This document shows, piece after piece, positions 25,190-34,415 of a stretch of DNA of 64,000 nucleotides. A program made the position numbers and the translations under genes. Every line of letters starts with the position of its first letter. The first letter of the stretch is position 1. The notes below the pieces were generated by a model. That model had not been told where the DNA came from. It saw only the letters and a program-made list of their open reading frames with translations, and searched no databases. Origin of the DNA: Acidobacteriota bacterium (GTDB lineage Bacteria > Acidobacteriota > Terriglobia > Terriglobales > Acidobacteriaceae); NCBI GenBank assembly GCA_013289795.1, contig JABCZH010000014.1, positions 1-64,000 of the forward strand. The letters run 5' to 3'.

Positions 25190-28100
25190 ATGTACATCGA
25201 ACTCCACTCCCGCTCTGCTTTTAGTTTTCTCGAAGGCGCTTCCCTGCCTGAAACTTTAATTGCCACCTGCGCCAACCTTAATATGCCGGCCATGGCGCTG
25301 CTCGACCGCGACGGCGTCTATGGCTCACCGCGTTTTCACATGGCTGCGAAGAAAACGGGACTGAAAGCGCATATTGGGGCGGATGTGACGGCGCAATCCC
25401 TGGGCCACGGATCTACACGGATTCACACGGATCAATTCCGCCTTCCACTTCTCGTCTCGTCCCGCGTTGGCTATCAGAACCTTTGCCGCTTGATCACCAA
25501 AATGAAACTGCGCGCGGCCAAGGGCGAAGGCACAGTCCATAAAGAAGAGCTGCAAGAACATGCGGAAGGACTGATCTGCCTCACCGGCGACCACCATGGC
25601 CCGCTGGCTCTCGCTCTGAAAAATGGTGGGATGGACGCCGCGCACAGTTGCATTGAGCATCTGACTGAAATCTTTGGTCGCACCAATGTTTACGTCGAAC
25701 TCCAGCGCCATTTTCATCGTGAGCAGGAGGCCCGCAATCGCGCTGCAATAGAAATTGCCCACTCGCTCCGGCTTCCATTACTTGCGACCAATGACGTCTG
25801 CTATGCCACCGTTCACGAGCGCGAACTGTGCGACGTTTTCACCGCTCTCCGCCACCATCGAACCTTGGCCAGCGCGGGACGTCTGCTGGCTCGCAACTCC
25901 GAACGTCACTTGAAATCGCCACAGGAGATGCAGGCGCTTTTTGCTGATCTGCCTGAGGCCCTCGCCAACACCGTGGAACTGTCTTCCCGCCTCGAGTTCA
26001 CTTTTAAAGATCTGGGATACGAATTCCCAAAATACCCTGTACCCGCAGGCGAGAGCATGTCGTCGTTCCTGGAAAAGCGCACCTGGGAGGGTTTTTACGA
26101 GCGTTACGGACGAGCCTCTGCCGACCTGCAAAACCGCGCCCGCCAGCAGATTGAGCGCGAATTGAAGCTGATCGAGAAGCTCGCTCTGGCCGGCTACTTC
26201 CTCATTGTCTGGGACCTGGTCCGCTACTGCCGGGACGAAAATATTCTGGTGCAAGGACGTGGTTCGGCCGCCAATAGTGCTGTCTGTTATTCGTTGGGAA
26301 TTACTGCTGTTGACGCCGTCGGCATGGAGTTGCTGTTCGAGCGTTTTCTTTCTGAGGAGCGTGGCGAATGGCCTGACATCGATCTCGATCTTCCCAGCGG
26401 CGACCAGCGCGAGCGCGTCATTCAATATTTGTACAAACGCTATGGCGAGCGCGGCGCGGCTATGACTGCCAACGTCATTACTTATCGCAGCCGTATGGCT
26501 GGCCGCGAAATGGGCAAGGCGCTGGGTTTTGATCCCGAAACCCTCGAGAAAGTTTCGGCTGCCGTCTCCACCTGGGAATATCGCGACCAGCACGACACTC
26601 TGGATCACCGCTTTCGTGACGCCGGCCTGGACCTGAATCATCCCCGGCTGCGCAAGTATTTCGAATTGTGTGTTGCGGTGCAGGATTTGCCGCGTCATCT
26701 CGGCCAGCATTCCGGCGGCATGGTGATCTGCCAGGGTCAGCTTGATTCCGTGGTCCCGCTCGAACCGGCTTCCATGCCCGGCCGCGTGGTAGTGCAGTGG
26801 GACAAGGAAGACTGCGCCGATCTCGGCATCATCAAAGTTGACCTGCTCGGCTTGGGCATGATGGCGGTGCTGGAGGATTCTTTGCAGTTGATTCAGGATC
26901 ATTATCGCGAGGAGGTGAACCTCGCTCATCTCCCAGCCGACGATCCTGTTGTTTACTCCACACTGCAGAAAGCTGACACCATCGGCATGTTCCAGATCGA
27001 GAGCCGGGCGCAGATGTCGTGCCTGCCACGCCTGCGTCCGCAGCGCTTTTACGACATTGTGGTGCAGGTCGCCATCATCCGTCCCGGCCCCATCGTCGGG
27101 CAGATGGTGAATCCTTATTTGCAGCGCCGCCAGGGACGCGAGGCCGTCACTTACCCGCATCCCTCGCTCGAACCCGTGCTTAAACGCACTCTCGGAGTAC
27201 CGCTTTTCCAGGAACAGTTGCTGCGCATCGCCATGGTGGCCGCCAACTTCAGCGGAGGCGAAGCTGAAGAACTGCGCCGCGCCATGGGATTCAAGCGTTC
27301 CCAGGCGCGCATGAAGGAAATCGAAGCCAGGCTGCGGACGGGCATGACCGAGAACGGCATCTCGCAGGAAGCGCAGGAGCAGACTGTTCTTTCCATTTCT
27401 TCATTTGCACTTTACGGATTTCCCGAGTCGCACGCCGCGAGCTTCGCTCTGATTGCCTATGCCAGCGCTTATCTGAAGTGCCACTATCTGGCCGCCTTCA
27501 CCGCAGCCTTGCTCAATAATCAGCCCATGGGTTTCTATCGTCCCGCCACGCTGGTGAAAGACGCGCAGCGCCACGGCTTGAAAGTCCTGCCGATTGATGT
27601 GATGAAGTCAGATTGGAGCTGTACACTGGAGCAATCAGCAATCAGCAATCAGCATTCAGCGGATTCGGTCGTTGGTCGTCGGTCGTTGGTCGTTGGCAAA
27701 ACCGGTCAGACGCCATCCCTCCGCCTCGGCCTGCGCTACGCCCGCGGATTACGGGAAGAAGCCGGGCAAGCCCTGGTTCGCCAGCGAGGCCTCGCGCCGT
27801 TCACTTCCATCCGCGATTTCATTCATCGTGTGCCCGAACTGCGCAAAGATGAACTGAATACGCTGGCTGAAATCGGCGCACTAAATTCGGTTTCTAGTTT
27901 CCAGTTTCCAGTTTCCAGCGAAGATCGAAAACAGGTTCCTCACTTCGCTCGGAATGACAAGACTGTTGAGAGTACGTCTAACCACTGGAAACTAGAAACT
28001 GGAAACTGGAAACTGCACCGAAGAGATGCTCTCTGGCAAGTCGAACGCGCTATCCGCCATTCCGGCCCGTTGCTTGACAGCCTTCCCGAGCCCGACGGGA

Positions 28101-28534
28101 AATCCCCGCTGCGTCCCATGAATGCCGAAGAGCGTTTGGTAGCCGACTTCCGCGGCACCGGCATGACCGTGGGCCCGCATCCCATGGCATATCACCGCAC
28201 AAGGATGACGGCCATGGGAATACAGCAAGCCAGCGACCTCAAGCAACTTCCCAGCGGACGTTACCTGCGCATCGGAGGATGCGTCATCGCCCGCCAGCGT
28301 CCCGGCACTGCGAAAGGATTCGTTTTCTTGAGTCTGGAAGATGAAACCGGAGTAGCCAACGCCATTGTCAATCCCGATTTATTTCAACAAAACCGTCTTT
28401 TGCTGAGTTCCGAACAATTTCTGATGGTGGAGGGAATCCTGCAAAATCAGGATAACGTGATTTCGGTGAAGGCCCAGCGCGTATCGCCACTCAACATCAC
28501 TCGCGCTCAAACCTCGTCGCATGATTTCTATTGA
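25190..28534 (+). CDS. dnaE2: DnaE2, error-prone C-family DNA polymerase III alpha subunit
   Basis: This protein of about 1114 residues is the catalytic polymerase of the ImuA-ImuB-DnaE2 mutasome. Its order is an N-terminal PHP domain (MYIELHSRSAFSFLEGASLPE), the C-family palm with QGRGSAANSAVCYSLGIT and the DIDLDLPSG metal motif, fingers (GLGMMAVLEDSLQ, TIGMFQIESRAQMS), HhH and an OB domain near the C-terminus (GRYLRIGGCVIARQRPGTAKGFVFLSLEDETG), ending SSHDFY. Three in-frame repeat-derived stretches are at about residues 71-82, 814-837 and 900-943, which explains the slightly long size. The start at 25190 fits the family N-terminus; the nine codons upstream are repeat sequence. Confidence 0.93.
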   Translation: MYIELHSRSAFSFLEGASLPETLIATCANLNMPAMALLDRDGVYGSPRFHMAAKKTGLKAHIGADVTAQSLGHGSTRIHTDQFRLPLLVSSRVGYQNLCRLITKMKLRAAKGEGTVHKEELQEHAEGLICLTGDHHGPLALALKNGGMDAAHSCIEHLTEIFGRTNVYVELQRHFHREQEARNRAAIEIAHSLRLPLLATNDVCYATVHERELCDVFTALRHHRTLASAGRLLARNSERHLKSPQEMQALFADLPEALANTVELSSRLEFTFKDLGYEFPKYPVPAGESMSSFLEKRTWEGFYERYGRASADLQNRARQQIERELKLIEKLALAGYFLIVWDLVRYCRDENILVQGRGSAANSAVCYSLGITAVDAVGMELLFERFLSEERGEWPDIDLDLPSGDQRERVIQYLYKRYGERGAAMTANVITYRSRMAGREMGKALGFDPETLEKVSAAVSTWEYRDQHDTLDHRFRDAGLDLNHPRLRKYFELCVAVQDLPRHLGQHSGGMVICQGQLDSVVPLEPASMPGRVVVQWDKEDCADLGIIKVDLLGLGMMAVLEDSLQLIQDHYREEVNLAHLPADDPVVYSTLQKADTIGMFQIESRAQMSCLPRLRPQRFYDIVVQVAIIRPGPIVGQMVNPYLQRRQGREAVTYPHPSLEPVLKRTLGVPLFQEQLLRIAMVAANFSGGEAEELRRAMGFKRSQARMKEIEARLRTGMTENGISQEAQEQTVLSISSFALYGFPESHAASFALIAYASAYLKCHYLAAFTAALLNNQPMGFYRPATLVKDAQRHGLKVLPIDVMKSDWSCTLEQSAISNQHSADSVVGRRSLVVGKTGQTPSLRLGLRYARGLREEAGQALVRQRGLAPFTSIRDFIHRVPELRKDELNTLAEIGALNSVSSFQFPVSSEDRKQVPHFARNDKTVESTSNHWKLETGNWKLHRRDALWQVERAIRHSGPLLDSLPEPDGKSPLRPMNAEERLVADFRGTGMTVGPHPMAYHRTRMTAMGIQQASDLKQLPSGRYLRIGGCVIARQRPGTAKGFVFLSLEDETGVANAIVNPDLFQQNRLLLSSEQFLMVEGILQNQDNVISVKAQRVSPLNITRAQTSSHDFY
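25405..25433. repeat. ACGGATCTACACGGATTCACACGGAT repeat inside dnaE2
   Basis: Three ACGGAT units spaced 9-10 bases apart encode part of a loop in the PHP domain (residues about 72-82). Homologs normally have only a short turn between the GA-D/E strand and the RLPLLV strand. Confidence 0.65.
27631..27697. repeat. Two tandem repeat families back to back inside dnaE2
   Basis: AATCAGC units (27633-27660) are followed by GGTCGTTGGTCGTCGG units (27667-27697), both within the open frame. They encode SAISNQHSA and then VVGRRSLVVG, just before the RLGLRYARGL helix conserved in DnaE2. The first family matches the intergenic hairpin at 25128. Confidence 0.8.
27891..28014. repeat. Composite inverted repeat inside dnaE2
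   Basis: A left arm of TTTCCAG units (27891-27918) and a right arm of CTGGAAA units (27985-28014) are complementary. Between them is a CCTCACTTCGCTCGGAATGACA element. About 43 codons are inserted between GALN and HRRDALWQVERA, with the frame intact. Confidence 0.85.
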
Positions 28535-28567
28535 TCAATGATCGATGATCGAATGATCGAAAATCAA
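28532..28567. repeat. GATCAATGATCGATGATC repeat at the dnaE2 stop
   Basis: Tandem GATCRATGATC units begin at the dnaE2 stop codon itself. A partial inverted copy (ATCATTGATC) lies about 90 bases downstream. A transcription end or processing role is possible. Confidence 0.6.
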
Positions 28568-28735
28568 CTATGTTTCAGTGGGGTTAATTTCTTTCCAGTT
28601 TGTACACATCCACCGCGAACTGATTTATCATTGATCCATACTCGTCATACATTTTTGTGAGCCAACCTTAGCCGTGGGCCGCTGTGTTTTCGGGTAATTC
28701 ATACATAATCATTGTCTCTGTAAAGGAGTTTACAA

Positions 28736-28993
28736 ATGCCAAGAGCAAAAACGCCACGCGCCACCACACCATCCAACAAACAAGTTCTGACCATGCCGGA
28801 AGCGACCTCGACGTCGCAGCCTCGGAAGGCTTCTCCGGCAAATCCCCAAAATGTCGATCTCGAAGTCCAGGTCCGTCAGCGCGCCTACGAGTTGTACCAG
28901 GAGCGCGGATGCACTCCCGGTCGCGAGAACGAAGACTGGCTACAGGCCGAGCGCGAAGTGATGGCTCGGCAGAACCACAAGCAGAGCGCATAG
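28736..28993 (+). CDS. DUF2934 family protein
   Basis: This 85-residue protein has a Lys/Pro/Ser/Thr-rich disordered first half. The second half is the DUF2934 helix-turn-helix-like motif: VRQRAYELYQERGCTPGRENEDWLQAEREV (shown by key residues RAYELY and EDWLQAERE). Function is unknown; the family is frequent in acidobacteria and soil proteobacteria. AAGGAG seven bases before the ATG is a strong ribosome binding site. It lies alone between dnaE2 and ccmF. Confidence 0.82.
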   Translation: MPRAKTPRATTPSNKQVLTMPEATSTSQPRKASPANPQNVDLEVQVRQRAYELYQERGCTPGRENEDWLQAEREVMARQNHKQSA

Positions 28994-29107
28994 TCCAGGA
29001 GTATCATCGGGTCGGCCTTTCTTTCAGAATATGCAAAACACTGTAGCTTCTGGGTGATCCCAGTTGCCCCGGTGGGCTGTTTCTGAAAAAATGTCGCAGG
29101 CCCTCTT

Positions 29108-31126
29108 ATGCCCCTAATCGGCAGCTTCGCCCTTCTGCTGGCACTGGCTCTAACCGCCTACTCCTTTCTGGCAGGAATACTGGCGCTGGTGCGCGAGGGG
29201 CCCAGTTCCGCCCGTCTGAGCGAAACCGCTCGCCGCGCTGGAATTGCCTCCTTTGCCATCGTTTTCCTGGCGGCGGCGGTGCTGGTCACCGCCGCCTTCC
29301 AGGATAACTTTTCCATCGCCTACATTTTTCATCACAGCAATCGCGACCTGCCTGCTCCTTACAAGTTCGCTGTGCTGTGGTCGGGGCAGGAAGGGTCGTT
29401 GCTGTTTTGGTCGCTCTTGCTTTCTGCCTATGGGCTGGTGTTGCGGCTGCGCTACAAAACCGACCCGCGTCTCTTCGCCCACGCCTCCGTCGTCATCGCC
29501 GCAGTGCAGGTCTTCTTCTTGTTGCTGCTGAATTTTGCCGCGCATCCTTTCGCCATCATGCAGGGTTCGCTCCCGGCCGACGGCAGTGGCCTCAACCCGC
29601 TGTTGCAGTATCCCGAGATGGTGATTCATCCGCCCATGCTCTATCTCGGCTACGTCGGTTTCACTGTGCCTTTCGCGTTCGCGCTGGCCGCCCTGATCAT
29701 GCGCTACCCCGGCGAAAAGTGGATTCACATCACCCGCCGCTGGACCATGGTGACATGGGGTCTGCTGACCTGCGGCATTTTTCTCGTAATGCATTGGGCG
29801 TACTCCGTCCTCGGATGGGGCGGATATTGGGGATGGGATCCGGTCGAGAATGCGTCTTTCCTGCCCTGGCTGACTGGCACCGCCTTCCTGCATTCCGTGA
29901 TGATGCAGGAAAAGCGCGGCATGCTGAAGACCTGGAACATGTGGCTTATCTTCTCCACCTTTATGCTCTCGATCTTCGGAACCTTTCTCACCCGCAGTGG
30001 CGTGGTTAGCTCGGTGCACGCCTTTGCGCAGTCGTCGATCGGAGACTGGTTCGTGGCGTTCCTGGGCGTCATCTTCGTAACCTGCATCTTCTTTTACTGG
30101 AAGAACCGTTCGCACCTGCTCAGCGAGCACAGACTAGAATCACTGGTCTCGCGCGAATCCAGTTTCCTGTTCAACAATCTTCTTTTGCTGGTCGCCTGCT
30201 TCACCGTGTTGTGGGGAACCTTGTTCCCGGTTCTCTCGGAGTGGGTCCAGGGGACCAGAGTCACCGTCGGCCCGCCGTTTTTCAATCGTGTCAATATCCC
30301 CGTGGCCTTGCTGCTCTTACTGTTGACTGCGGTCGGCCCATTGTTGGCCTGGCGCAGGACTTCCGCCGAGAGTCTGAAGCGAAACTTCAGATTCCCCGCG
30401 CTGGGTGCGCTGGTAGTCGCAGCGGTCTTGGTGGCGTTCGGCATGCGTCCGTGGAAGGACGTTTCCTACTTCTATTCGCTTATGACTATCGCGCTGGCGG
30501 TGATGGTGGCTCTGACCGTAATCTCAGAGTTCGTGCGTGGCGGACGCGTCATCTCCGGTCACACCGGCCAGAACCTGCTGGCTTCGATGGTGCAGTTGAC
30601 CCGCCGCAACACCCGCCGCTACGGCGGCTACATCGTCCACTTTGGTGTGATTGTGGTTGTGATCGGATTTGCAGGTTCCGCTTTTAACCAAGACAAAGAA
30701 CAGGAAATGGGCTTTGGCGATAAGCTGACTATCGGCTCCTACACTCTGGTCTGCCAGTCTTACACTCAGGACGACAATCCCAATTACGGCAGCGAGTGGG
30801 CGGTGATGAACGTTTTCAAGGGCGGGAAGCAGATTGCCACGCTTAATCCCGAACGTCGCTTCTACAAAGCCAGCCAGCAGACGTCGACCATGCCTTCCAT
30901 CCGTTCGAGTGTGAGCAACGATCTCTATGTTGTTTACGAGGGTCAGAATCCGGACACCGGGCGGCCGATCATCAGGGCGCACTTGAACCCACTGGTGATG
31001 TGGATCTGGGTAGGTGTGTGGATCATGATCGTCGGCACCGTTGTTGCCATGATCCCAAATACCGCGCCGGTCAGAGTGATGGCTCCAGCTCGCGTCCAGC
31101 CAGCCCCGGCAGGAGCGGGGGATTGA
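29108..31126 (+). CDS. ccmF: CcmF-type cytochrome c heme lyase subunit
   Basis: This polytopic membrane protein of 672 residues is normal CcmF length. The heme-handling WWD domain is clear as WGGYWGWDPVENASFLPWL at about residue 237. Many helices and conserved His residues (for example in VIHPPMLYLGYVG) match the CcmF/CcsA family. A C-terminal periplasmic beta domain (about 520-630) and a last helix follow. It transfers heme to CxxCH apocytochromes at the outer face of the membrane. It overlaps ccmH by one base (TGATG). Confidence 0.92.
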   Translation: MPLIGSFALLLALALTAYSFLAGILALVREGPSSARLSETARRAGIASFAIVFLAAAVLVTAAFQDNFSIAYIFHHSNRDLPAPYKFAVLWSGQEGSLLFWSLLLSAYGLVLRLRYKTDPRLFAHASVVIAAVQVFFLLLLNFAAHPFAIMQGSLPADGSGLNPLLQYPEMVIHPPMLYLGYVGFTVPFAFALAALIMRYPGEKWIHITRRWTMVTWGLLTCGIFLVMHWAYSVLGWGGYWGWDPVENASFLPWLTGTAFLHSVMMQEKRGMLKTWNMWLIFSTFMLSIFGTFLTRSGVVSSVHAFAQSSIGDWFVAFLGVIFVTCIFFYWKNRSHLLSEHRLESLVSRESSFLFNNLLLLVACFTVLWGTLFPVLSEWVQGTRVTVGPPFFNRVNIPVALLLLLLTAVGPLLAWRRTSAESLKRNFRFPALGALVVAAVLVAFGMRPWKDVSYFYSLMTIALAVMVALTVISEFVRGGRVISGHTGQNLLASMVQLTRRNTRRYGGYIVHFGVIVVVIGFAGSAFNQDKEQEMGFGDKLTIGSYTLVCQSYTQDDNPNYGSEWAVMNVFKGGKQIATLNPERRFYKASQQTSTMPSIRSSVSNDLYVVYEGQNPDTGRPIIRAHLNPLVMWIWVGVWIMIVGTVVAMIPNTAPVRVMAPARVQPAPAGAGD

Positions 31127-31605
31127 TGACTGCAGCCAGCAAGCGAGCCTTCCGGATAGTTCTTCTAGGCATTGCCATTCCCATGCTGATGGGAGCGGGC
31201 GATCAAGCCGCTCGGTTTAATGATCTCGGCCATCGCATGATGTGTGTCTGCGGCTGCAATCAGATTCTGCTGGAATGCAATCACGTAGGCTGTACCTATT
31301 CTGACAGAATGCGCGCGGAACTGGTGGCCGCCGTCGATCGCGGCGACAACGACGATCTCACCCTGCAATCGTTCGTGCAAAAGTACGGCCCGCCAGTACT
31401 CGCCGCGCCCACCAAGAGCGGATTCGACCGCGTCGCCTGGGTCGCGCCTTACCTGGCGCTGGTCTTGGGGTTGGGGCTGGTCACGTTCATCATTCGTGGG
31501 TGGAATTCGCGGCCACTGGTTCTGCCCGCCAACGCCCCGGCACCCGTGCATGGTGCGGAACTTGACCGCTTCCGCGCGCAAGCCCGTAAGGAGACTGAAA
31601 CATGA
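31126..31605 (+). CDS. ccmH: CcmH-type thiol-disulfide protein for cytochrome c maturation
   Basis: This 159-residue protein has an N-terminal hydrophobic helix, a CcmH core and a C-terminal helix (about residues 110-130). Where classical CcmH has an LRCxxCQ motif, this one reads MMCVCGCNQ with further Cys in LLECNHVGC, five Cys in all. The classical proteins reduce apocytochrome thiols before heme is attached. AGGAGCGGG precedes the ATG, which overlaps the ccmF stop. It overlaps the next gene by four bases. Confidence 0.85.
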   Translation: MTAASKRAFRIVLLGIAIPMLMGAGDQAARFNDLGHRMMCVCGCNQILLECNHVGCTYSDRMRAELVAAVDRGDNDDLTLQSFVQKYGPPVLAAPTKSGFDRVAWVAPYLALVLGLGLVTFIIRGWNSRPLVLPANAPAPVHGAELDRFRAQARKETET

Positions 31606-31916
31606 CCGTCGCCCTCATGGCTTGCATGTTTATCGCGACTGCGACGCTGGTATACGTTTTCTACCTTCCTGGAACGCTATATCTGGGTCCGCGCAAGACT
31701 CGTTTGTCTTTCTTGCGGGAGCGCAGGGAAACGGTTTACGAGAATCTCCGGGACCTGAGTTTCGAATTCAAGGCGGGCAAGTTCCCCGACGCCGACTATC
31801 AGGCAATGAAAACATCTCTCGAGGAAGAGGCGGCCGCAGTGCTGTCGGAAATCGCACACCTGGAAGAAGTCGCAAGGAATTCAGCAGCAGGCAATAAAAA
31901 AGGAGCCAGAGTTTGA
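31602..31916 (+). CDS. CcmI-like membrane protein
   Basis: This 104-residue protein has one N-terminal helix (about residues 3-24) and then a soluble helical segment, YENLRDLSFEFKAGKFPDADYQAMK. That segment is the signature of CcmI N-terminal regions, which help deliver apocytochrome to the heme lyase. The TPR part of full CcmI is absent. ATGA overlaps on both sides place it firmly in the ccm operon. The assignment as a short CcmI is inferred from this motif and position. Confidence 0.7.
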   Translation: MTVALMACMFIATATLVYVFYLPGTLYLGPRKTRLSFLRERRETVYENLRDLSFEFKAGKFPDADYQAMKTSLEEEAAAVLSEIAHLEEVARNSAAGNKKGARV

Positions 31917-33193
31917 GATCTCCGGCAATTGTCATTCTCATCATTCTCGCACTCCTCCCTCTACTTGCCTCTGCCCAAACCATCACCGGCACGGTCACCA
32001 ACACCACCACCAACAAGCCTGCGGCTGGCGATGACGTGGTACTCCTCAGCCTGATGAACGGAATGCAGGAGGCCGGACGCACTCAGGCCGATGCCAAAGG
32101 CAACTTCATTCTCAAGCTCGACGCCAGCGGACCACATCTCATTCGGGTGATTCATCAGGGAGTGACCTACCACCGCATGGCTCCTCCGGGAACCACGTCA
32201 GTGGAAGTGCAGGTTTTCGATGTTGCGAAGAAGGTAGCCGGCATCCAGGTCACCGCCGATGTAATGCGCTTTCAGGCACAGGGGAATGAACTGGGAGGCG
32301 TCCGCTTGTTTGCGGTCAACAACGCCTCGAACCCTCCGCGCACCCAGATGAACGATCAGAATTTTGAGTTCTACCTGCCCGAGGGAGCGCAAATCGATCA
32401 GTCCATGGCTGAGACTGCCGGAGGCCAGCCGATCAACTCCGCCCCGGTCCCGCAGAAAGAGAAAGATCGCTACGCTTTCATTTTTCCATTGCGTCCGGGC
32501 GAGACGCAGTTCCAAGTGGCTTTCCACTTGCCATATAACGGCCAGATCAATATCAACCCGCGAGCGATCTATGGCTCCCAGCACTTTGTGGTCATGCTGC
32601 CCAAGAGTATGCAATTCATGCCTGGGCAGGGCGCCGCGTTCGTCGCGATGAATGATCCACGGCAGCCAGACGCCATCGTTCAAGTGGCTTCGAACACCAC
32701 CGTCGGCCAGCCGCTTGACTTCAGCGTCTCTGGCACCGGGACCCTGACCGATTCTGGAGATGATAATGCGGGTGCTCCGAGTCCCGTAGGCGGCGCGACA
32801 ACTGGTCGTGATTCTCGCCCCGGCGGCGGCCTCGGGCCACCAATTGACGCGCCCGATCCTCTGGAAAAATATCGCTGGTATATCCTCGGTGGCTTTGGGT
32901 TGGTGCTCGCGGCTGGCGCGATTTTCGTGTTAGGACGTTCCAAGGCCAGTGTGCCGCAGTTCGCCGCCTCTGATGTCGAAGTTATCGACGTGCCAGTGGC
33001 GACCAAGCCCGCTACCACCAACCGTTCCACCCTTCTGCTCGACGCCCTCAAGGAAGAATTGTTTCAGCTCGAGGTAGAGCACAAGCAGGGCAAAATCTCG
33101 CAATCGGATTATGAAAAGGCCAAAGCGGCGCTCGACCAGACGCTGGAACGGGCGTTGAAGCGCGGAGGAAGGGCAGCCTCGCCCGTCGCGTAA
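31913..33193 (+). CDS. Exported carboxypeptidase-regulatory-like protein with CcmI-like tail
   Basis: This 426-residue protein has a signal peptide (to about residue 22) and then a CarboxypepD_reg/transthyretin-like domain (ITGTVTNTTTNKPAAGDDVVLL). A beta-rich middle, a Gly/Pro linker and a single TM helix (WYILGGFGLVLAAGAIFVLG, about 323-342) follow. The cytoplasmic tail ends LEVEHKQGKISQSDYEKAKAALDQTLERALKR, much like the CcmI helix of the gene before it. The start is TTG, supported by AAGGAGCCAGAG; it overlaps the preceding stop (TTGA). It is the last gene of the ccm operon; its role there is unknown. Confidence 0.72.
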   Translation: MRSPAIVILIILALLPLLASAQTITGTVTNTTTNKPAAGDDVVLLSLMNGMQEAGRTQADAKGNFILKLDASGPHLIRVIHQGVTYHRMAPPGTTSVEVQVFDVAKKVAGIQVTADVMRFQAQGNELGGVRLFAVNNASNPPRTQMNDQNFEFYLPEGAQIDQSMAETAGGQPINSAPVPQKEKDRYAFIFPLRPGETQFQVAFHLPYNGQININPRAIYGSQHFVVMLPKSMQFMPGQGAAFVAMNDPRQPDAIVQVASNTTVGQPLDFSVSGTGTLTDSGDDNAGAPSPVGGATTGRDSRPGGGLGPPIDAPDPLEKYRWYILGGFGLVLAAGAIFVLGRSKASVPQFAASDVEVIDVPVATKPATTNRSTLLLDALKEELFQLEVEHKQGKISQSDYEKAKAALDQTLERALKRGGRAASPVA

Positions 33194-33399
33194 TTCAAGT
33201 GGTGGAGGACGCGTCCCCACCCGCCAGCAGGCGGCTCGGAGGGCGTACGGTTTAGCCCAGAACACGCCAACCTAGATTGCGAACCGAATCCCAAAGGGAA
33301 CAATTTGGGCCCTGTCACCGGAACCAGCCGCGGCCACGCCCCATGCCCCGGCCCTGAATCCCCAGGCTTCAGATACCATCTAACCTACCGAGAGAATCT

Positions 33400-34263
33400 A
33401 TGGGCAATACCTTCAAAACCGCGTTTCTGCTGACACTGTTGACCCTGTTGTTGATGTTCATTGGCCGCGCCTTTGGCGGTCAGAACGGCATGTTCCTGGC
33501 GCTGGGCTTGGCCGCCGTCATGAACTTTATCTCATATTTCTATTCGGACAAGATCGCGCTGGCCATGTATCGCGCGCAACCGGTAACTCGTGAACAACTG
33601 CCGCGCGCTTACGAAGTGGTCGAGCGCCTGACGCAGAAGATTGGCATCCCCATGCCGAAACTCTATGTCATCCCGAACGAGTCGCCGAATGCATTCGCTA
33701 CCGGACGAAATCCCAGCCACGCATCGGTGGCGATGACGCAGGGAATTCTCGATCTGCTTAATGATGAAGAACTCGAAGGTGTGCTGGCCCACGAACTGGG
33801 GCACGTGAATAATCGCGACATTCTGATCAGTTCCGTGGCTGCCACCGTCGCCGGCGCCATCACCATGCTGGCCAGCATGGGACGTTGGGCCATGATTTTC
33901 GGGGGATGGGGCGGTAGCGACCGCGACGACCGCCGCGGCGGAGGCATCGGGGCGCTGCTCATGCTGATCCTTGCGCCTATTGCGGCCTCGTTGATTCAGC
34001 TTGCCGTGTCGCGCTCGCGCGAATACCAGGCGGACGCAACCGGCGCGCATTTCACAGGAAATCCCTATGCCTTGGCGAGTGCGCTGTCCAAGCTCGACGC
34101 CTACTCCCGCCGCATCCCCATGCAAGGTTCACCCTCGACTGCCCATCTTTTCATCGTGCAGCCGTTGCTGGGGATGAGTTTCGGCAACCTGTTCTCAACC
34201 CATCCGCCCATCGCCAAACGCATTGAACGATTGACGGGAAGGCCGGCGGAGTTTACGCAATAA
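33400..34263 (+). CDS. htpX: HtpX-like M48 zinc metalloprotease
   Basis: This inner-membrane protease of 287 residues degrades misfolded membrane proteins and is normal HtpX length. There are two N-terminal helices, the HExxH zinc motif HELGH (131-135), two more hydrophobic segments (about 146-170 and 188-205), and the third-ligand region [17 protein letters not shown]. The C-terminal block ([14 protein letters not shown]) is typical. The 206-base gap upstream contains only short GC-rich hairpins and no gene. Confidence 0.92.
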   Translation: MGNTFKTAFLLTLLTLLLMFIGRAFGGQNGMFLALGLAAVMNFISYFYSDKIALAMYRAQPVTREQLPRAYEVVERLTQKIGIPMPKLYVIPNESPNAFATGRNPSHASVAMTQGILDLLNDEELEGVLAHELGHVNNRDILISSVAATVAGAITMLASMGRWAMIFGGWGGSDRDDRRGGGIGALLMLILAPIAASLIQLAVSRSREYQADATGAHFTGNPYALASALSKLDAYSRRIPMQGSPSTAHLFIVQPLLGMSFGNLFSTHPPIAKRIERLTGRPAEFTQ

Positions 34264-34270
34264 GAGCTTT

Positions 34271-34350
34271 CAGCCGTCAGCACTCAGCATTCAGCCATCG
34301 CAGGATCGTGAAGTCTGCCCAAGCCTGGAATGGCTGAGTGCTGACGGCTG
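34271..34350. repeat. 17-bp inverted repeat of the TCAGCACTCAG family
   Basis: CAGCCGTCAGCACTCAG (34271-34287) pairs perfectly with CTGAGTGCTGACGGCTG (34334-34350); AGCCAT/ATGGCT extends the pairing inward. It lies eight bases after the htpX stop. The family matches 25128-25175 and the copy inside dnaE2 at 27631. Confidence 0.85.
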
Positions 34351-34415
34351 AGTGCTGAACGCTCCATAACCTCCGTAACCGCTCGCCCCATCGCCCCCAT
34401 AGTAAAATCGCTTTA

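Noticed and set aside
27613-28020. dnaE2 as a pseudogene broken by repeats
   Set aside because: Both repeat clusters keep the frame, and conserved motifs continue on either side to the normal C-terminus.
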